This document shows positions 25,047-33,379 of a DNA stretch of 40,720 bases, piece by piece. The position numbers were made by a program, and so were the translations under genes. Source of the stretch: Candidatus Neomarinimicrobiota bacterium (GTDB lineage: Bacteria; Fidelibacterota; SORT01); the NCBI GenBank assembly GCA_022573815.1, contig JACZTG010000018.1:1-40720 (forward strand), given 5' to 3'. Under the pieces are notes generated by a model. It was not told the DNA's origin. It made no database searches and saw nothing but the letters and a program-made list of their open reading frames with translations. How positions within the stretch are numbered: the first letter of the stretch is position 1; every line of letters starts with the position of its first letter.

Positions 25047-25409
25047 ATGAGCGAGCTATCAGAATTGAAATGTGTGGCGTGCCGTCGTGGAGCGCCAACC
25101 GTTACTGAAAAAGAAATCAATGAGTATTCAACAAAAATCCCTAATTGGTCTCTAATACAAATTGATGGAGTCGACCGGCTTGAATACACTTTCAGGTTCA
25201 ACGATTTTATTGAATCACTTGCCTTTACGAATCTTGTCGGTAAAGCTGCCGAAGATGACGGTCATCATCCGGCTTTATTGACAGAGTGGGGCAGCGTGAC
25301 GGTTTCATGGTGGACCCACAAGATCAAAGGTCTCCATAAAAACGATTTCATTATGGCCGCCAAAACGGACAAAATTTTCTCCGATCTCGGCAATGCCGGC
25401 ACATCCTGA
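25047..25409 (+). CDS. 4a-hydroxytetrahydrobiopterin dehydratase (PCD/DCoH)
   Basis: 120 aa. It dehydrates the pterin carbinolamine made by aromatic amino-acid hydroxylases, or has a related pterin role. The active-site motif [13 protein letters not shown] (69-81, His73, His74) and the later [13 protein letters not shown] (88-100) are diagnostic. A Cys-rich N-terminus (KCVACRRG, 8-15) is common in bacterial members. AAGGATATTAATT before the ATG gives a usable ribosome-binding site. It overlaps the next gene by 17 bases. No hydroxylase gene is nearby. Confidence 0.93.
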   Translation: MSELSELKCVACRRGAPTVTEKEINEYSTKIPNWSLIQIDGVDRLEYTFRFNDFIESLAFTNLVGKAAEDDGHHPALLTEWGSVTVSWWTHKIKGLHKNDFIMAAKTDKIFSDLGNAGTS

Positions 25410-25887
25410 TACGCGAATAGGTCATGTCCATTTGAAAGTTGCGGATATAGACAGATCCATTGAATTTTACCGGGACCTGCTCGGGTTTGAAGTTACGCAG
25501 CGGATAGGCGATCAGGCAGCGTTTCTTTCTATGGGCGGATATCATCATCACATTGGTTTAAATACATGGGAAAGCAAAGGAGGTACGCCTCCGCCGATGG
25601 GTCACACAGGACTTTACCACACTGCAATACTCTTTCCCAACCGGGTCGAACTTGCCAGAGCGCTGAAGAAACTGATGGATGCCGATTATCCATTGCAGGG
25701 TGCTGCGAATCACGGGGTTTCAGAGGCTATTTATCTTGCTGATCCTGACGGAAACGGCATTGAACTTTATTCGGATAAACCTATGGATGAATGGCCAAGG
25801 ACAGCCGAAGGTAATCTCGAAATGGTTACTCTATCCTTAGATATAGAAGGACTTCTTGCTGAGATTGACGGGAAGAAAACAGATTAA
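25393..25887 (+). CDS. VOC-family protein, catechol 2,3-dioxygenase-like
   Basis: 164 aa made of two paired beta-alpha-beta-beta-beta units. The presumed metal ligands are His13 (GHVHLKV), His76 (GLYHTAIL) and Glu124 (GNGIELY), an arrangement shared by glyoxalases and extradiol dioxygenases. The segment [13 protein letters not shown], then [26 protein letters not shown], matches the CatE-like (YfiE-type) group best. Substrate unknown. It overlaps the pterin dehydratase gene by 17 bases, so the two are cotranscribed. Confidence 0.88.
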   Translation: MPAHPDTRIGHVHLKVADIDRSIEFYRDLLGFEVTQRIGDQAAFLSMGGYHHHIGLNTWESKGGTPPPMGHTGLYHTAILFPNRVELARALKKLMDADYPLQGAANHGVSEAIYLADPDGNGIELYSDKPMDEWPRTAEGNLEMVTLSLDIEGLLAEIDGKKTD

Positions 25888-25891
25888 CACC

Positions 25892-25919
25892 TTGAAAATA
25901 ATCTTTTTACGACTAATAT
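25892..25919 (+). promoter_or_regulatory. candidate promoter for the cyclic-nucleotide-binding protein gene
   Basis: TTGAAA and TAATAT separated by 16 bases, 44 bases before the ATG at 25963. It rules against the longer reading frame starting with GTG at 25927, which would begin at or near the transcription start. Confidence 0.5.
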
Positions 25920-25962
25920 TTAATTAGTGCTTTCAGATAAATGGGCAAAAAGGAGCATTATT

Positions 25963-26436
25963 ATGATTTCCGATGAACAGAAAAGATTATTGTTTCAAGC
26001 GTCCCTCTTCTCGGGGCTATCAAGCGATCAGATTTCCAGCGTTCTGGACACCGCGAAGGAGGTTGTATTTCAGGCCGGTGATACAATCATGACCGAAGGA
26101 GAAGAGGGTGGAGAGCTTTACGTGATTGTTGAGGGAAGCGTGCAAATTGAAAAGAAAGCCGGCAATGACCTTACAATTAAAATTGCTCACGCCGAGAAAA
26201 AAGGAATGATGCTCGGCGAAATGTCTCTCATCGATATGAAACCGCGCTCTGCAACTGTCCGGGCAAATTCTGAAGTAAAGATGATAATGTTGGAACGTGG
26301 AGATCTTGCTGAACTGTTTGATAAAGACCCCAAAATACTTGCTACAATCTCACTTAACATAGCGAGGGCTCTGAGCGTCAGACTAAGAAGTTCAAATGAA
26401 ATGTTTTCGGAGTTTTTTAATAACTTTACTGCTTGA
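25963..26436 (+). CDS. cyclic nucleotide-binding domain protein
   Basis: 157 aa, one cNMP-binding beta-roll domain and no DNA-binding helix-turn-helix or kinase domain. Typical segments are FQAGDTIMTEGEEGGELYVI, then the phosphate-binding cassette GEMSLIDMKPRSATV with its Arg. The C-terminal helix is short. I chose ATG 25963 because GGAG lies 7 bases upstream and a promoter is just ahead; the open frame extends 12 codons further to a GTG. It may be a stand-alone sensor acting by protein contact. Cyclic nucleotide binding is inferred from the cassette. Confidence 0.88.
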   Translation: MISDEQKRLLFQASLFSGLSSDQISSVLDTAKEVVFQAGDTIMTEGEEGGELYVIVEGSVQIEKKAGNDLTIKIAHAEKKGMMLGEMSLIDMKPRSATVRANSEVKMIMLERGDLAELFDKDPKILATISLNIARALSVRLRSSNEMFSEFFNNFTA

Positions 26437-26473
26437 AGATCTGTTCTTTGTTTACGAGTATCTTCCGGATCCT

Positions 26474-26641
26474 TCAGGATAAATTTTTTTTAGCAATTTC
26501 TTCGTAAACTATCTTTGAAATATCTGCAATCAATTCTTCGGCAGCGTTATGATTTTCAATACCTCTTGTAAAAATTACTAAGGCATACACAGACCTTTCG
26601 GCGTGTATATTATTGCCGCATCGTGTTCAATATTTATCCCT
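26474..26641 (-). pseudogene. 3' relic of a class A beta-lactamase-like serine hydrolase
   Basis: Read on the minus strand, one frame gives GINIEHDAAIIYTPKG and, after a one-base shift near 26595, a second frame gives RSVYALVIFTRGIENHNAAE and continues to a TGA at 26476-26474. Together these resemble the last two strands and C-terminal helix of beta-lactamase-related serine hydrolases. Upstream sequence, where the KTG motif should be, is full of stops. The rest of the gene is missing, so this is a decayed remnant. Confidence 0.6.
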
Positions 26642-26698
26642 CAAATTCACAGCCATAGAAGATTGTAAACCTTAACAGCAGATACAATAGAAAAGCCT

Positions 26699-27412
26699 TC
26701 ATTTGGATTTTCCATTATACCTCGTTGAATCTGAATTTATCTCTCCGGTTCTGATATTCGAGATAAACGGATTTACCGGATAAATCAGCATCTTTCCTTT
26801 GTATTCCCCTACCGTTTTGCCATAAAACGATTTTTCGATCGCGCTTTTAACATTTTGGTATGAAAAGTCACCCTCTATTAAAAGCAATAATCGAGATGTA
26901 ACAAATTTATCCGCGTGATACCTTTGTAAATCTTCGTCGGATGCTTTAGCAAGCGAATTAAATCTTCCAATCCGAACGGAATCTATTAATAAAGAGTCGA
27001 AAGACAGGTTATAAAACACACTTAATAGATTGTTAAGCGAGACTTCGAATTGGGCGGTTGCTGATTGAATTGTAAGAGCATTAAATCCTCCTAAATTAGT
27101 CATGTGAACGGTTGTGTAGTTTTGTACATTTCTTAACGAAACTCTTAATATGAGCTCTTCGAGATCACTGTTGGTCGAATCTTCCTTTTCATCAACCCGT
27201 AAAAGTAATAATGACAGATCAATCGTATCGCCAAGAGTTTTTTTGAAAATGACAGCCAAGTTGTTTGCCGTAAATTCTTTAATATCACCAACATTCATAG
27301 GTACAGTCGGTTGAATTGAGGTTGTATCCGGCCGCTCTTGTTTAATGCAGCCGGATACGATAATTATGGTAAATATGAGAGCTAATTTAGAAAAACTTTT
27401 CATCGGTATCAA
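26699..27412 (-). CDS. lipoprotein with degenerate M16 (insulinase-like) domain
   Basis: 237 aa. A signal peptide ends with VSGC, placing the lipid-anchored Cys at 22. After it, the sequence follows the pattern of one M16 half-domain: NNLAVIFKKTLGDTIDLSL, then SDEDLQRYHADKFVTSRLLL and LIEGDFSYQNVKSAIEKSF. The zinc motif HxxEH is absent, so it is not an active peptidase on its own. M16 proteins often pair an active and an inactive half, but no active partner is nearby. The start is TTG 27412 with GGAG six bases upstream; the ATG three codons later is an alternative. Confidence 0.65.
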   Translation of the reverse strand: MIPMKSFSKLALIFTIIIVSGCIKQERPDTTSIQPTVPMNVGDIKEFTANNLAVIFKKTLGDTIDLSLLLLRVDEKEDSTNSDLEELILRVSLRNVQNYTTVHMTNLGGFNALTIQSATAQFEVSLNNLLSVFYNLSFDSLLIDSVRIGRFNSLAKASDEDLQRYHADKFVTSRLLLLIEGDFSYQNVKSAIEKSFYGKTVGEYKGKMLIYPVNPFISNIRTGEINSDSTRYNGKSK

Positions 27413-27636
27413 ATTTACTCCATCAATATCGGCTTAACAATAAATTAAATAAATTAATTTCTATTTTTTTACCATATCTATTTAAATTGTCATAAAATAG
27501 TGCGAACAGAAAAATTAATAAGTTTGCACCATTGCAATATATAGATATACCCTATTTTACATCACAATATATGGCATAGGTGCTACAAATAATCTTATAC
27601 GTTTGACTCTATATCAATTATTCTTCCGATTTTTTC

Positions 27637-27663
27637 TTGACTTCGCATTTCATCTCCTAATAT
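27637..27663 (+). promoter_or_regulatory. candidate promoter of the motor operon
   Basis: TTGACT (27637-27642) with TAATAT (27658-27663, spacing 15) or TATATT (27661-27666, spacing 18). It lies about 50 bases before the ATG at 27716 and is the only strong hexamer pair found ahead of the eight-gene operon. The upstream region 27413-27636 is AT-rich and otherwise featureless. Confidence 0.5.
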
Positions 27664-27715
27664 ATTGCAGATAGCAAGAAATTATTGCTATTGTTTTACC
27701 ACTTTGAGGATCAAT

Positions 27716-28702
27716 ATGAGTAACGACAAGTACACTGCCAAGCTGCGTGGAGCTTTTTTCACCACACTTATTCTAACCCTGTTTTTATCGGCCTGCGGCG
27801 CTCTTTCACCATTTGGAACAAGTGGCGACGATAAGGGCGATGGTCAGGATGTAACCCCTCTTTTCCGATCAGCCGTTAGCAGCAAGAACGAACAGCCAAC
27901 ACCTCAACAACAACAAACAGCTTCCGCACAGCAGAGTACCGCAACTCGATCTTCGTCAGGCGGTTTAGTGACTCAGCGTGTCGGCACAAGCATTTCTAAT
28001 CAGGATATATCAGAAGTACGTTTTGAAATTAAGAGATTGCAGGCTGAAATAGCCCATCTTAATTCAGAGATTACTAATCTGAATAATCGTTCTGAAATGT
28101 GGCGTGACCCGCAAAGCATTTTTAATAAGAAAATTGTGCTTACAAATGGAACTATCTTTTTTGGTAACGTTGTTTATCAGGATCAAAAATTTGTAAAAAT
28201 TGAGACCTTGATCGGCAGTTTGGTATTGCAACGAAATTCTATTAGTCGAATATTGGAAAATACATCTGGCTTTGATATACAAAGCCTTTACGAGCCTCAG
28301 CCAACGCTTCTTTCTAAACAACCCACTGCCGCGAGAGATAATCAAAGCAGATTTGCTCCTTCAGCTACAGAGCGGGGACTTGCAAATGTTGTGATTGAAA
28401 GTCCCATTAAGGAAAAGAAAGACAAGAGCGGAAATACGATTTTTAACGGCGTGTTGAAAAACACCGGTAACAAGCGCGCTGATTTTGTAAAAATAAATTT
28501 TATTATCAGAAAAGATTGGTCAGGTAACACCGAAACTTATACCACTTTTGTAAACGGCGCCCAATTTACTTTTGCCAGTGGAGTTAGTACGGATACCACT
28601 CTTCCGGCAGGGGCGACGGGGGCGTTTGAGATATATATACCACGTTCGATAGGCCCATTCATCGGGTACTCTTATTCCATAGATTGGGAAGAGTATGAAT
28701 AA
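27716..28702 (+). CDS. coiled-coil lipoprotein with FxLYD-like C-terminal domain
   Basis: 328 aa from the ATG at 27716 (GAGGA 5 bases before it, and the longer frame would start within the promoter). The signal peptide ends in LSAC, lipidated Cys27. A Gln/Ser/Thr-rich linker is followed by a coiled coil (DISEVRFEIKRLQAEIAHLN), then a compact beta segment with LTNGTIFFGNVVYQDQKFV reminiscent of Sm-like folds. The last ~100 residues (ANVVIESPIKEKKD, FNGVLKNTGNKRADFVKINF) look like an FxLYD domain. It is probably periplasmic and membrane-anchored. It is first in the operon with MotA/MotB and FliF/FliG-like genes, so it may be a structural part of that machine. Confidence 0.8.
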   Translation: MSNDKYTAKLRGAFFTTLILTLFLSACGALSPFGTSGDDKGDGQDVTPLFRSAVSSKNEQPTPQQQQTASAQQSTATRSSSGGLVTQRVGTSISNQDISEVRFEIKRLQAEIAHLNSEITNLNNRSEMWRDPQSIFNKKIVLTNGTIFFGNVVYQDQKFVKIETLIGSLVLQRNSISRILENTSGFDIQSLYEPQPTLLSKQPTAARDNQSRFAPSATERGLANVVIESPIKEKKDKSGNTIFNGVLKNTGNKRADFVKINFIIRKDWSGNTETYTTFVNGAQFTFASGVSTDTTLPAGATGAFEIYIPRSIGPFIGYSYSIDWEEYE

Positions 28703-29408
28703 ATTTTCTCTCACGGCATCAATAATAGCGTCACTGTTCATCGGTTGTGGAGGCTCTGCTTCAAGCGGTAGCCTTTCAACCGAGATCGGAAACGATGCCG
28801 TAACGCATAATATTGAGCTTATGGACTTAAGGTCGTCAGTTATTATCCTTCAATCTGAAATTATAGACCTGAAAGAAAGCCTGAAGCTCGCCACAGATAT
28901 AAATGACCGCCTGAACACACAGATTGAAGAGAAAAATGCGAGATTAAAAGCTATTGAAGGATATCCGAGTTCAAGCAAAGCGTCTGTCATAAAGAAAAAC
29001 GATAGTCGAGCAGTTGTTATGCAATTTGATGAAACCGACACTGTTGAAAAAATGTACAAAACCGCTATATCATCTTATTTTGACGGCGAATATAAAAATG
29101 CAATCAAATACTTCGAAAAACTAATTTCTGTGGATGATTCACACGATTTGTCTGATAATGCCCAGTATTGGATAGGCGAATCATATTTTGCACTCGGGCA
29201 TTACGAAGATGCCATGGGCACTTTCGAGATTGTCTTAACATATCCACAGAGCAACAAAAATGATTATGCGCAATTTAAAATCGGACTTTGCCTATTGAAA
29301 TTGAATAAACGCAATCAGGCAAATGCAGCTTTTCAGTCTTTTCTGGACAGTTACCCGGAAAGTGAACTTGTGAGCAGAGTAGAGACGCTCAAAATCAGGA
29401 TACAATAG
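28695..29408 (+). CDS. CpoB/YbgF-like TPR lipoprotein, copy 1
   Basis: 237 aa. The lipobox FIGC puts the lipidated Cys at 18. A coiled coil (about 40-90, LQSEIIDLKESLKLATD) leads to three tetratricopeptide repeats (about 118-237) with the CpoB-type phrase LSDNAQYWIGESYFALGHY. In E. coli CpoB the same layout links peptidoglycan synthesis and Tol-Pal. Here the neighbours are motor genes and no tol genes are visible, so the name describes architecture, not function. It overlaps the previous gene by 8 bases, and the next gene starts directly at its stop codon. Confidence 0.85.
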   Translation: MNKFSLTASIIASLFIGCGGSASSGSLSTEIGNDAVTHNIELMDLRSSVIILQSEIIDLKESLKLATDINDRLNTQIEEKNARLKAIEGYPSSSKASVIKKNDSRAVVMQFDETDTVEKMYKTAISSYFDGEYKNAIKYFEKLISVDDSHDLSDNAQYWIGESYFALGHYEDAMGTFEIVLTYPQSNKNDYAQFKIGLCLLKLNKRNQANAAFQSFLDSYPESELVSRVETLKIRIQ

Positions 29409-30434
29409 ATGCGGCTTCTTCAATTAGCGCTCGTAGTAACCATTTTAATTATTGCCGGCTGTGGCGGTTCACGAACCAACAGCAATTCGAACGAAAGCAG
29501 ACCTTACGCATTCGTTAAACCTGCTATTGATGAGACTTCCATAGATACAGACAAGGGCGGAAATGAAGGCTCCATCACTGAGGAAGAGGAATTCAAACCA
29601 CACCCGCTGATACCTCTCGAAAGCCCGGTAAACAAAAATCTCCGAAAAGATGATCCCTTGTTAAATGGCGGCTTTTTGTATGATCTCGGACTTGAAATCG
29701 AACCGATAGGGGGAAGTACGAATAATATTGTTGTTGATCCAATGCTCGAAAGCATTCGGCAAGACCTTATGATTAAGTGGGGAATGGACGAACGCGGAAC
29801 TTCCACCCAAAAGATTATGAGCTCGGCCGTTCCGGACATACATCTGCGAATTTCGAATCTTGAAAACAGTATGAAGGGCGATCTTGCAGCGCTAAGAAGC
29901 GAGAATTTGCTGCTGCTCAGTAAATTGCAGGAACTGGAAAAAAGGATTGTTTCCAAACCAAAAGTTAAGAAAAAAACTTCGAAAAAAGCAGTATCGCGAA
30001 AAATAATAAAACCGATAGTTAAGACAGCTTCAAAAACAATCAAACCGAAGATCAAGAAATCGTACAAGGTTAGATATGATAACGCACTTTCTGACTATCG
30101 GAAAAGAAGGTTTGCTTCCGCTATTAAGAAATTCAACGCACTTTTAGCTGAGAATAACAATAACAATTTATCCGACAATGCCCAATATTGGATAGGAGAA
30201 TGTTATTATCATATGAAGCTTTATTCCAAGGCCGCAACTGGATTTGGAAATGTACTTAACTACAAGAATTCTAATAAAATAGACTCTGCCATTCTTATGA
30301 GGGGAAAGGCTTATAAACATTTAGGTCGAAAATCCGATGCTATCGCTCAGTTTCGGACGCTTGTTACTAACTATCCCAGAAGTTCTTATACCAAGCGAGC
30401 AAGGGAACTTATTTCAGACCTGGAAAGAATCTAA
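29409..30434 (+). CDS. CpoB/YbgF-like TPR lipoprotein, copy 2
   Basis: 341 aa. Lipobox IAGC with Cys18. A long disordered acidic linker, a short coiled coil (MKGDLAALRSENLLLLSKL), a Lys-rich hinge (KPKVKKKTSKKA) and three TPRs follow. The phrase LSDNAQYWIGECYYHMKLY matches the previous protein almost word for word, at DNA level too, so the two genes are an ancient tandem duplicate that diverged in the linker. The basic hinge could contact peptidoglycan or another acidic envelope component. It starts at the base after the previous stop codon. Confidence 0.85.
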   Translation: MRLLQLALVVTILIIAGCGGSRTNSNSNESRPYAFVKPAIDETSIDTDKGGNEGSITEEEEFKPHPLIPLESPVNKNLRKDDPLLNGGFLYDLGLEIEPIGGSTNNIVVDPMLESIRQDLMIKWGMDERGTSTQKIMSSAVPDIHLRISNLENSMKGDLAALRSENLLLLSKLQELEKRIVSKPKVKKKTSKKAVSRKIIKPIVKTASKTIKPKIKKSYKVRYDNALSDYRKRRFASAIKKFNALLAENNNNNLSDNAQYWIGECYYHMKLYSKAATGFGNVLNYKNSNKIDSAILMRGKAYKHLGRKSDAIAQFRTLVTNYPRSSYTKRARELISDLERI

Positions 30435-30449
30435 CCCGATTATCTGCTT

Positions 30450-31820
30450 ATGAAAATAACTGTTATCAAAATATTTTTAGCAACTTCGTTCTCACTTTTA
30501 CTAACAGTGCAGAATATCAGTGGTCAGGCTCGAGTTGGTTTTTCAACAATAGGCGATATGATCAATATTCCTACTACAAGCCATATTATAGGTCCTGATT
30601 TTTTACGGTTCGGATTTGGTGTGGAGTTGAACAATTTCTCTCCATTTCAATCAAGTCAGGGAATATATTTTGATTTTGAACCCTCTTCAAAATATCGCTT
30701 TGGTATTACCGCCTTAAAGGGGTTTTTGCCGGAAAGTACACTTGTCGCTCCGAATCCGGTTGACCCCGCGCCGGAGTTTGGGTTTTCTTTTCAAAGAAAT
30801 ATTTTTACGTATGAAAATATGTCAGTAGCGGCAGGGGTAACGAATATTATTTTTACAGAATCTACCGACTCTTTACAGCGACAGGTTCTCTCTTCTGAGA
30901 TAGGCGCATTTTCTTTTTATGGTATTGTGAGCAGAGAACAGGAATTTGAACTCTATCGCTTAAGATGGTCTATCGGTATAGGAACAGATCGATTTGCAGC
31001 CGATGTGTCAACAGGATCGTCATCAGCTATTGGAATTTTTGCCGGATTTGACCTCAGAACCACCCTTCTTCCTCAAATAGGCGGATTACGTATTCTCGGT
31101 GAATACGACGGTAAGGGAATGAACATTGGAACAAGACTGCCGCTTACGCGCGACTATACCGTAAACTTTGCAATTACGCAGATAGAAAAAATATTGAAAT
31201 TCGGGAAAACAACCGGCAAAGACTTTCCCGGAATTTCTATGGGACTATCCATAAATTTTCCAAGAAAAATTCCCGAAGAAATTATAGAACGGCCAATAGG
31301 CTTACCGTATGCCGAAAGAACCACACTTCCGCCGGGCGTTACCGGCGCACCCGGACTTCTGGTTCCATCAGGCTATATGTCTGATGAAGAAATTCAGGAT
31401 CTTCGCGATTCGCTAAACTTTGCCGCTCAACAGATTGAGACACTTGACGATCTCGCAATGATGTTGAGACAGCGTGTTTCTGTTCTTCAAGATTCAGTCC
31501 AAATTGTTAAGACAGAGCGGTTTGCGCTTGAGCAGAATATAAATGCCGCATTAAAGCATCTTTCGCGTTCTTTGAGATATTTTTACGCCACGCAATATAG
31601 GTCGGCGCTTGAGGAGGTTGAAACAGCAATCGAGTTCAATCCGAATCTCGCATTAGCTTATGCTCGCAGGGGATCAATATTTTATAAATTAGGTGATACG
31701 GAACGAGCAGTAATGAATTGGAATGTAGCGCTTCAGCTTGACCCTGAATATGACGACATCAGGAACATTCTGAGAGCAATGGGCGAAAATCGTTTAAGGG
31801 TAACTTCTTTCAGGAGGTAA
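30450..31820 (+). CDS. outer-membrane barrel with coiled coil and C-terminal TPR
   Basis: 456 aa. Signal peptide (about 1-25, cleavage after SGQA). Residues 27-285 have an amphipathic, aromatic strand pattern like an outer-membrane barrel. A Pro-rich stretch and a coiled coil (IQDLRDSLNFAAQQIETLDD, about 312-365) come next. The C-terminal part (about 366-445) has two TPRs (EVETAIEFNPNLALAYARRG; KLGDTERAVMNWNVALQLDP). Barrel plus TPR would link the outer membrane to periplasmic partners. It is 15 bases from the second TPR lipoprotein and 12 before motA, so the outer-membrane and stator genes are cotranscribed. Confidence 0.78.
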   Translation: MKITVIKIFLATSFSLLLTVQNISGQARVGFSTIGDMINIPTTSHIIGPDFLRFGFGVELNNFSPFQSSQGIYFDFEPSSKYRFGITALKGFLPESTLVAPNPVDPAPEFGFSFQRNIFTYENMSVAAGVTNIIFTESTDSLQRQVLSSEIGAFSFYGIVSREQEFELYRLRWSIGIGTDRFAADVSTGSSSAIGIFAGFDLRTTLLPQIGGLRILGEYDGKGMNIGTRLPLTRDYTVNFAITQIEKILKFGKTTGKDFPGISMGLSINFPRKIPEEIIERPIGLPYAERTTLPPGVTGAPGLLVPSGYMSDEEIQDLRDSLNFAAQQIETLDDLAMMLRQRVSVLQDSVQIVKTERFALEQNINAALKHLSRSLRYFYATQYRSALEEVETAIEFNPNLALAYARRGSIFYKLGDTERAVMNWNVALQLDPEYDDIRNILRAMGENRLRVTSFRR

Positions 31821-31832
31821 CAGGATAAAAGT

Positions 31833-32627
31833 ATGGATATTGCATCATTAGTCGGAATGCTTGCCGGAATCGGCATTATTTTTCACGCTCTTTCCACAGG
31901 CGCAGCACCACTTATATCGTTCTACAATCTACCAAGCATAGAAATTGTTCTCGGTGGAACCATAGCTGCTACACTACTCTCTTTCCCAATTAAGGAAGTT
32001 TTAAGAGTCGCATCTGTAGCATTGATAATATTTAAAAAGGGCGGGATGGAGACTTTAGGACCATTTGTTAATGAAACGGTCGATCTGTCACGAGTAGCCA
32101 GGCTCGGCGTTACCGAGCTTGAGAAAGAAAAAGAATCTATTAGCAATCCTTTTTTGAGAGACGGGGTTCAGATGATTATTGATGGATATACCGAACTTGA
32201 GATCAGGGAAATTATGGAATCGCGTATCGAAAACAGAGAGATACGTGAAAAATGGGAAGAAAACGTTTTAAGAACGATGGCAAAATTTGCTCCCGGATTC
32301 GGTATGATGGGAACCCTCATAGGTCTGATAGGTATGCTTGTTTCAATGGGCGCGTCTTCAGACCCCTCAAAAACTATCGGGCCGAATATGGCAGTAGCGC
32401 TTGTAACAACTTTTTATGGTGTTCTTTTGGCAAACCTGCTGCTTGTTCCAATGGCTGAAAAGTTTAAATCACGCATCGAACAACAGACTGTGATGCAGAA
32501 TATGCTGATAGAAGGAGTTTCAATGTTGTATCAGAAAAAACACCCCCTTGTTGTGCGCGAGAAACTCAACTCCTTCCTTCCCCCCAGCGAATGGGAAAGC
32601 GATAGTGATGGTGGTGGAGAAAAATAA
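31833..32627 (+). CDS. motA: MotA-type stator protein
   Basis: 264 aa inner-membrane proton/ion channel subunit. Four membrane segments are visible (about 5-22, 35-52, 150-172, 184-206). The cytoplasmic loop between the second and third is rich in charge, as in MotA where it contacts FliG. The functional prolines correspond to Pro154 in KFAPGFGMMGTLIGLIGML and Pro206 in LLLVPMAEK. This is the true MotA/PomA branch, not ExbB/TolQ, which is shorter with three segments. Ribosome-binding site AGGATAAAAGT precedes the ATG. It is followed after 21 bases by motB. Confidence 0.93.
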   Translation: MDIASLVGMLAGIGIIFHALSTGAAPLISFYNLPSIEIVLGGTIAATLLSFPIKEVLRVASVALIIFKKGGMETLGPFVNETVDLSRVARLGVTELEKEKESISNPFLRDGVQMIIDGYTELEIREIMESRIENREIREKWEENVLRTMAKFAPGFGMMGTLIGLIGMLVSMGASSDPSKTIGPNMAVALVTTFYGVLLANLLLVPMAEKFKSRIEQQTVMQNMLIEGVSMLYQKKHPLVVREKLNSFLPPSEWESDSDGGGEK

Positions 32628-32648
32628 TAACTGTGAGATCATTTAAGA

Positions 32649-33359
32649 ATGCCTGAAAACGATAATATAAATCAAGAGCTCATTCTTCGGAAGAAAAAGA
32701 AAAAGATACCTCCTGCTGACCAAACGGAACAGTGGCTCCTCACTTATGGAGATATGGTCACATTGATGATGACGTTTTTCATACTGCTCTTTTCAATGTC
32801 TACGATAGATCCCGTTAAAATAAGAGCCTTTGCCGATTCTCTGTCAGAAACGATCGGACATTCGAAAATTGAAAGAGATGAGATTGATCTAGCTGCTATT
32901 ATGAAAAAAGTTGTAGATATTGTAGTCGAGCAGAATATGCAGGATAACGTTTCTGTTCGCTCTGATGCCAGAGGTGTTACTATAGATTTCAAGGGTGACG
33001 TAGCCTTCAAAACAGGCTCGGCTGATCTTTCGGCTGCTGCCAAATCGTTATTGGACAAGCTTGCTCCGGAAATAAACTCTGCGCTGCATGCTACGCCGCC
33101 ATTTCCAATCGCCATTGAAGGTCACACGGACAATGTACCGCTCAGAAAGGGTGGAGCATTCCCATCTAATTGGGAGCTTTCAACGGCCAGAGCAAGCGCT
33201 ACAGTAAGATATCTTCTTGAGCAGGGTGGAGTTGATGCGCCCCCGGGGAAACTTTCAGCAATCGGTTATGGCGATACATGGCCCAAAGATACGAACAGCA
33301 CCCCTGAGGGAAGGGCATCAAACAGAAGAATTGAAATACTATTTTTAACTATCGGTTAA
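32649..33359 (+). CDS. motB: MotB-type stator protein with OmpA domain
   Basis: 236 aa. A basic N-terminus (RKKKKKI) precedes the single membrane helix, WLLTYGDMVTLMMTFFILLF, with the essential proton-carrying Asp35. The plug-like segment follows. The C-terminal OmpA-like domain has the peptidoglycan-binding signature (IEGHTDNVPL, SNWELSTARA, SNRRIEILF). All features of an active, wall-anchored stator are present. It is shorter than E. coli MotB but typical for many phyla. It is cotranscribed with motA (21 bases) and the FliF-like gene (20 bases). Confidence 0.93.
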   Translation: MPENDNINQELILRKKKKKIPPADQTEQWLLTYGDMVTLMMTFFILLFSMSTIDPVKIRAFADSLSETIGHSKIERDEIDLAAIMKKVVDIVVEQNMQDNVSVRSDARGVTIDFKGDVAFKTGSADLSAAAKSLLDKLAPEINSALHATPPFPIAIEGHTDNVPLRKGGAFPSNWELSTARASATVRYLLEQGGVDAPPGKLSAIGYGDTWPKDTNSTPEGRASNRRIEILFLTIG

Positions 33360-33379
33360 CAGTCCGGAGATATTTTAAA

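Noticed and set aside
25927-25962. GTG start for the cyclic-nucleotide-binding protein
   Set aside because: The region is at the predicted transcription start, and the ATG at 25963 has GGAG at the right distance.
26461-26491. Terminator after the cyclic-nucleotide-binding gene (ATCCT-TC-AGGAT then eight T's)
   Set aside because: Stem of five pairs with a two-base loop is too unstable, and the sequence is the C-terminal end of the beta-lactamase-like relic.
27665-27715. Extended N-terminus of the first motor-operon lipoprotein
   Set aside because: The extra 17 codons overlap the promoter; the ATG at 27716 has GAGGA and gives a clean lipoprotein signal.
29504-30067. 187-codon open frame opposite the second TPR lipoprotein gene
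   Set aside because: Antisense to a well supported gene; Ser/Phe/Ile-rich composition is typical of a shadow frame.
31833-33359. MotA/MotB pair as a Zorya (ZorAB) defence system
   Set aside because: The proteins have MotA/MotB length and the FliF/FliG-like genes follow directly; no ZorC/ZorD/ZorE-type helicase or nuclease gene is present.
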